The translations under genes were made by a program, and so were the position numbers. The notes under the pieces were generated by a model. It saw nothing but the letters and a program-made list of their open reading frames with translations. It was not told where the DNA came from and made no database searches. DNA of 64,000 nucleotides from Cordia subcordata (lineage: Eukaryota > Streptophyta > Magnoliopsida > Boraginales > Cordiaceae): the NCBI GenBank assembly GCA_028554755.1, contig JAPTOF010000014.1:9796001-9860000 (forward strand). The letters are read 5' to 3'. Below, piece by piece: positions 59,218 through 64,000 of this stretch (positions are counted from its first letter, which is position 1; each line of letters begins with the position of its first letter).

Positions 59218-62200
59218 CAGAGCAATGAAGGGCTGTGAGATTAATTATAAGCATTTAATAATATTAAGGCTGTTGAGTTAAAAAGAAAAATGTTTTGTCC
59301 ACAACTGTTAAAATGTTAACATTTTTTGGGGTTGCAGGGGTTTAATTCGTTCAATTAAGAAAATATGAAATTCCGTCCTGAATTTAATTAGTGTTAATAT
59401 GATCTTATTCGACGGTTTGAAAATTCATACTTGATCAAAAAGAGAATGTTATTAATTCAAAATGTATATTAATATGTAATATTTTACTTTCCTTTGCAAT
59501 TTTGGTTTATTTGCAATACTTCTTAGTATATTTTGATTAATTATATTCAGTTTTCAATTTTCACCTGAATTGTGCTCTCAAGTCATAATTTACAGTTGGT
59601 CCATCATGTCAATGGCGTTTGTTTATGACTTTTGAAGTGTAGTATATGTACATATATACACACACACACGTATTCTTTTGATAGCCTACCCCTTATTATC
59701 CTTAACTCAACCTGTCACTTCTGCATAGAATTTGAACCGACATTGTCACTTTCGAATAAAGTAATTTTGGGCACTTGAATTATTTCTTAATCACCTGTAT
59801 TAATAGTACATATTTAAAAATATTTTAGACGAAAAACATACACAGACAAGAACGATCAAATACCCAGAAAAAATTAATTTAAAAAAAAAGAATGATTAAA
59901 TATCAATATTGATGCTCGATCGACAAGCTACAGGATAATCGGAGTTAATAGAATGAAAGAAGAATCAAGCTCTGTATCCAGGTTGTTATTGCTTTTAGGG
60001 ACATATTATAAGCTAGACTGATGAGGTTGCAAGAATTGTCAATTGTACATTGAAAAATCAAGCCGTGCTTCGTACAGTTTTCATGGTCCAGGATAAAATC
60101 AGCGGATTCAGAATTTTTTCAGTGAGCTTTATAACAGAGAATTTAATACTTATAATACTTTGTAATTTTTCAAACCACAAACACTTCTGTTTCATTTTAT
60201 TCATTGACACTGACACATTTTGTCGATTATTAATTTTGAGTCGCTAAAACCTTGTCTTCTGTAGTGCTCTATATACACATGCCGTGCGTGATAATGTATG
60301 TTCTAATACGAGTTAGAGCTACCATATTTAGCCTAGTTGAGTAATTATTGGTGGACATTATCTGGCTAGAGTCTATTATGGACTTGGGCTCAACTCTTTA
60401 ATTTGTTCCAAGACTAATTAGTTAATTTAAATTAATTAACTCATTATTTGGATTGTTTTCGACCCTAACCCAATAATTTACTTAGTGTTTAGGGAAAATT
60501 ACACTCTAATTGAATCCATCAAACTAATTAAAGCTCTTTTAGTTCGCACATGAGAGACACGTACCCTTGCAGTGTATCCATAATCACCAAACAATGATGA
60601 GGTGGATTAAATATATGAATCAAGAAATATAATTACCTCGAAATTAAATCCTCCCATTAATCTTGTCCCGATTGAGTTAACGTCATGACTAAAATATCAA
60701 ACTCACTGTGACCAAATCTAAGTGTAATATGAAATTCCTTAATTAATTGAATTATATTTTATTAAGTAAATCATCGTTACCCATATACAAGACTAATGTT
60801 TCATTAGCAAGGTAAAAAGATTACTTATGCAATTACAATATTATAAGACAAATATAGTAAAATTCCATGTGATTTGTGAAATTGTTGTTCATGTTCAATC
60901 AAGGTAACAACCATGATGTCAACGGTTCTGGATCGCTTAATGCCTAGTTGATCGTCCTATGATCAAGAAAAAGGTTTAAGAATAATCTGCCAGGTTGAAG
61001 AGCAATATTTTGTCATAAGAAATCTGTCAGACAAATTTTAACCTCCTAAAGAATACGATCCTCCAAAAATAATTTCAAACACTTGTTCATATAACTAACA
61101 GATTATAAATCAATATACAAAAATGACGAAATTAATCAATAGTATTATTAAGCAATTACAATTAACTGGCTTCTAGTGTATATCCTTTAACGAGTTCAAA
61201 TTCAATAACTTGTAATGTACAATTCAAAGAGGTTGTAACCTCTTTGTAATAAATCTGCTAAAACGTTAGTTTATAAGCAGCGGCGGAAAAGAAAATCTTT
61301 TTCGTACTTTTTTTGCAGTTATCAATAAAATCTGGGGTAATTAAAAGTAACGAGCAGTCTTAAAAGCTAATATGCCTTAATAATGAATTTCTTATTTCTT
61401 TTTTATTGAGGATACAGTTACATTTGAGTTATTAAAGTGGTAACTGTACTACACTGCCTAAAAAAAGCCTTCTATCAATAGAGTGAATGCTAAACTCCCT
61501 TGTGTCGTTGATATTAAAGATATATACCCAATCTATACCAGAAAAGAAGAAAAACCAAATCTATATGAATGATGTTTCATGGTGAAGCAAGATACACAGA
61601 AGAAACCTAGTAACCAGGAATTGGGTGGGTGAAAGAGGGGAAAAAATTCCAATGGAGGGCCAATAAAATATTCCGTCCCGATATGTTGGGAGATATGAAA
61701 TAGACATGTCAATGTTATCATCCACCCAATTCTCAGGCCATATGTGAAGCCTTCAACAATGGTTTTCTATTGGATACTAAATTGGCACCCAAAAAGCAGT
61801 GGATGGCGACCTTGTCGACCATGAAATGGACTTGAGATGAACTCCCTCTGCCTATTTGGTTTCCGCAAATCAGCATATTCATGAGATGGTCCTGATCATC
61901 CCTCATTAAATGCCCGTGAAATTTTTACCTGCCCTCACGAGGTTGATAAATATTGAATGCAACAGCTTGGAGTACTGAGCTATCTTAATTCATGAAAAAA
62001 GGTCAGAGAGCATTCGACTTGTGAGCGACTTGTGAAAGTCGAAAAGGATTGAAACTATCTTCCTTCCATCACTCGTCTTTAAAATGTTAACAGTTAAAAA
62101 ATCAATGACAAGTAATAATATTGTGACCAAGTGAAAATATCATTGCGACCATTACGTCCCGAGAGATACAAAACCACTACCATTTGTGAGTTTTTGTCCC

Positions 62201-63876
62201 CCTTTCTAACATAAAAGTAGCATACTTTCATGATTCAAATCAATGTATGTATGTGGGAGTAGAAGCATAGTAGCACTAGAAGTCGGAATCAAGTAAAACT
62301 ATTGCATCAAATTAATTTTTCAATATTTTTATTTTGAGTTTTTCCCCTTTCCTTATTATACGAAATTGGTTTGCAAGGCAATAACATGTCCGGTCAGGTC
62401 ACACTCACAATAACTATATTTTGTCACCATATCCATAAAAAATGTCCTGGACTTCAATAGGATGTTGACATACATAAATGTGAGGGAAAAAATAAGTTAA
62501 ATCAACAGGCCGCAGAAAATTTACTACACATCTTATCATCATGAACATTAACAAAAAAAAAAAAGGAAGAAAAAAGGAAACCCACCAAGACAGCAAAATC
62601 AACATTGAAGATTATATTTCATCTACTGATTGAACAACTTTAAATTTTCTTTATCTCTTCTTATCTCACTTTTAACTATCAATCTCTTCTTTCTCATAAA
62701 TGGACAAAAGCGCAAATTAAAGGTGACCATTTTAACTTTTTCAACCCTAACTTTATAGGCAAAAGCAGAATTAACTAGCGTATCAGACAAACAGATGCAA
62801 CCTTTTCTTGACTTAAATCATGTGGTAATTAAGGAAAATGATTATTTTAATTATCTTTCCAATTCAAATGTTTAACTTTAAACCAACAATGTTACTGCAA
62901 ATCAACAACCTGACCCACTAATGCTAAGCAAGAAAAAAAAAAAGGTAAACATCTGATTAGACTTGGGATCTCAAAAAGATTAAAGTAATGCTGGTGAGCA
63001 AGTGGATGCTTATCCAGCTAAAAATATGTGTAAATAAGCTAGCTAGTTAAGCATGTAATCACAATACTTAAGCTTCAGTTGATATAAATGCAAGTAGTAA
63101 ATTCTGGAATAATCACACATGTAATCCAAATTTTTGCAGAAGATTGCAGAATGATCAATACTAATACACATGTTTCTTGGCCTAGGTCTGAGAATATGCC
63201 AAGATAATTCAATATTAAAAAATCTTGCTGCCTTGTTTATATTCCATCCAACTGGTCTTAAAGGCAAGTTTATGAATAATTCTTCTTTTTGCTAAGTCCT
63301 ATGAATATTTCTTGCTATATTAAAAACCCTAATTTTCTTGCCACTGAATTTTTTCTGCAGAGTTTGACTTGAAATTTCTTTCCCAAGGCAAAATCAAGAG
63401 GGTCATGCTTTACTAATAAGTTGAACTTATCTGCTATCAACTTATCTGCTATCTGCTCTATCAAATTCAAATAAATGCCTTTTAGACTTGCATAACACTA
63501 TGTTATTGGAGGAAATGGATGGGGTAGATGATGCATCTTTTTGCATACGAGAAAGGGCAATGCAAAATATTGCGGTCCATCTAAAAGCTCAAAGACAGAA
63601 AATAAATTTCGTCTTATATCAATACACAATAACATCAAAAAATTTTGAATTAAAAATAAGCCCCAATAAGCATTTTTCTACCACAAATAAAATCATCGGT
63701 AGCAGCATTTAACTTAATGGCAGCTGGAGGTGAATCAAACTTATAAGCCGTATCCGCCAAGGCATCTGCTTTCAAAGACAGAAAACTCAACATCAATCAG
63801 TAGAATTAGCTAGAGATCAGCCTTAACAGGCAAAAAAACAATAAGGCTTTACATGAAGCGCCTGCAAAATCTGCAA

Positions 63877-63909
63877 AAGAAAAAAAAAAGAAAGAAAGAA
63901 AGAAAGAAA
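63877..63909. repeat. (GAAA)n/poly-A tract
   Basis: An A-rich run followed by about five GAAA units. Confidence 0.85.
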
Positions 63910-64000
63910 TCTCTCTACAGGCTGAAAGAATAGTTTGGGAAAATCAATGGTTCTTGTACATCGGCATATTTACATCAAATATAGATCTGATTAATATATG

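Larger units (their letters stand above)
57730..64000. other. Gene-free region to the right edge
   Basis: No complete gene is supported. It contains one decayed MITE and two microsatellites. 60260-61300 has a texture reminiscent of a solo LTR (many TTAATTAA stretches, GGCGGAAAAG near 61281), but no ends or duplication could be fixed. A possible exon on the minus strand near the right edge is described in the findings. Confidence 0.5.

Noticed and set aside
60260..61300. Possible solo LTR
   Set aside because: No TG...CA ends, primer site or flanking duplication could be located.

Overview
The window looks like nuclear DNA of a flowering plant, most likely a eudicot. It is AT-rich, its genes have many GT-AG introns, it carries two conserved plant microRNA loci (MIR171 and MIR396), and it is full of plant-type transposons (Ty3/gypsy, MULE, hAT, Helitron and Tourist-like MITEs) and (TA)n, (CT)n and (ATCT)n microsatellites. 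No prokaryotic or organellar gene set is present. Species cannot be named from the sequence alone.

Real genes are few. (1) A 10-exon nucleotide-sugar transporter gene of the UGNT1-like type (+, 6560-10157). (2) MIR171 (+, hairpin about 22036-22174). (3) A five-exon CUE-domain (ubiquitin-binding) protein gene (+, 37057-42740) with a 3.5-kb first intron. (4) An intronless four-EF-hand calmodulin-like protein with an N-terminal hydrophobic anchor (-, 44391-45053). (5) MIR396 (+, hairpin about 57570-57687). A receptor-like cytoplasmic kinase pseudogene lies at 25771-26976 (-).

Layout: 1-2756 is the 5' part of a decayed Ty3/gypsy element on the minus strand (LTR, primer site, broken gag and protease). 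4888-5161 is a dimeric tandem repeat. 12479-16595 is a complete Mutator-like element with about 100-bp terminal inverted repeats and an exact 9-bp target duplication; its transposase is internally deleted and converges on a small GRF-type zinc-finger ORF, an arrangement like mudrA/mudrB of MuDR. 29087-34485 holds two truncated gypsy copies in inverted orientation (LTR-gag facing protease-gag-LTR), a potential multi-kilobase foldback. 34513-35808 is an unclassified inverted-repeat element with a subterminal array, and a related end lies at 47330-47465. 52855-55335 is a cluster of hAT-like and Helitron-like elements. A Tourist/Harbinger-like MITE family of about 225 bp (TTA/TAA target sites) recurs at least six times, once inside an intron of the transporter gene.

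The genes do not form one pathway. The transporter acts in Golgi sugar supply, the CUE protein in ubiquitin signalling and the calmodulin-like protein in calcium signalling. The two microRNAs are known as growth regulators (miR171 targets HAM/SCL6 GRAS factors, miR396 targets GRF factors). Both have a recognisable TATA box and a short upstream ORF in the predicted primary transcript.
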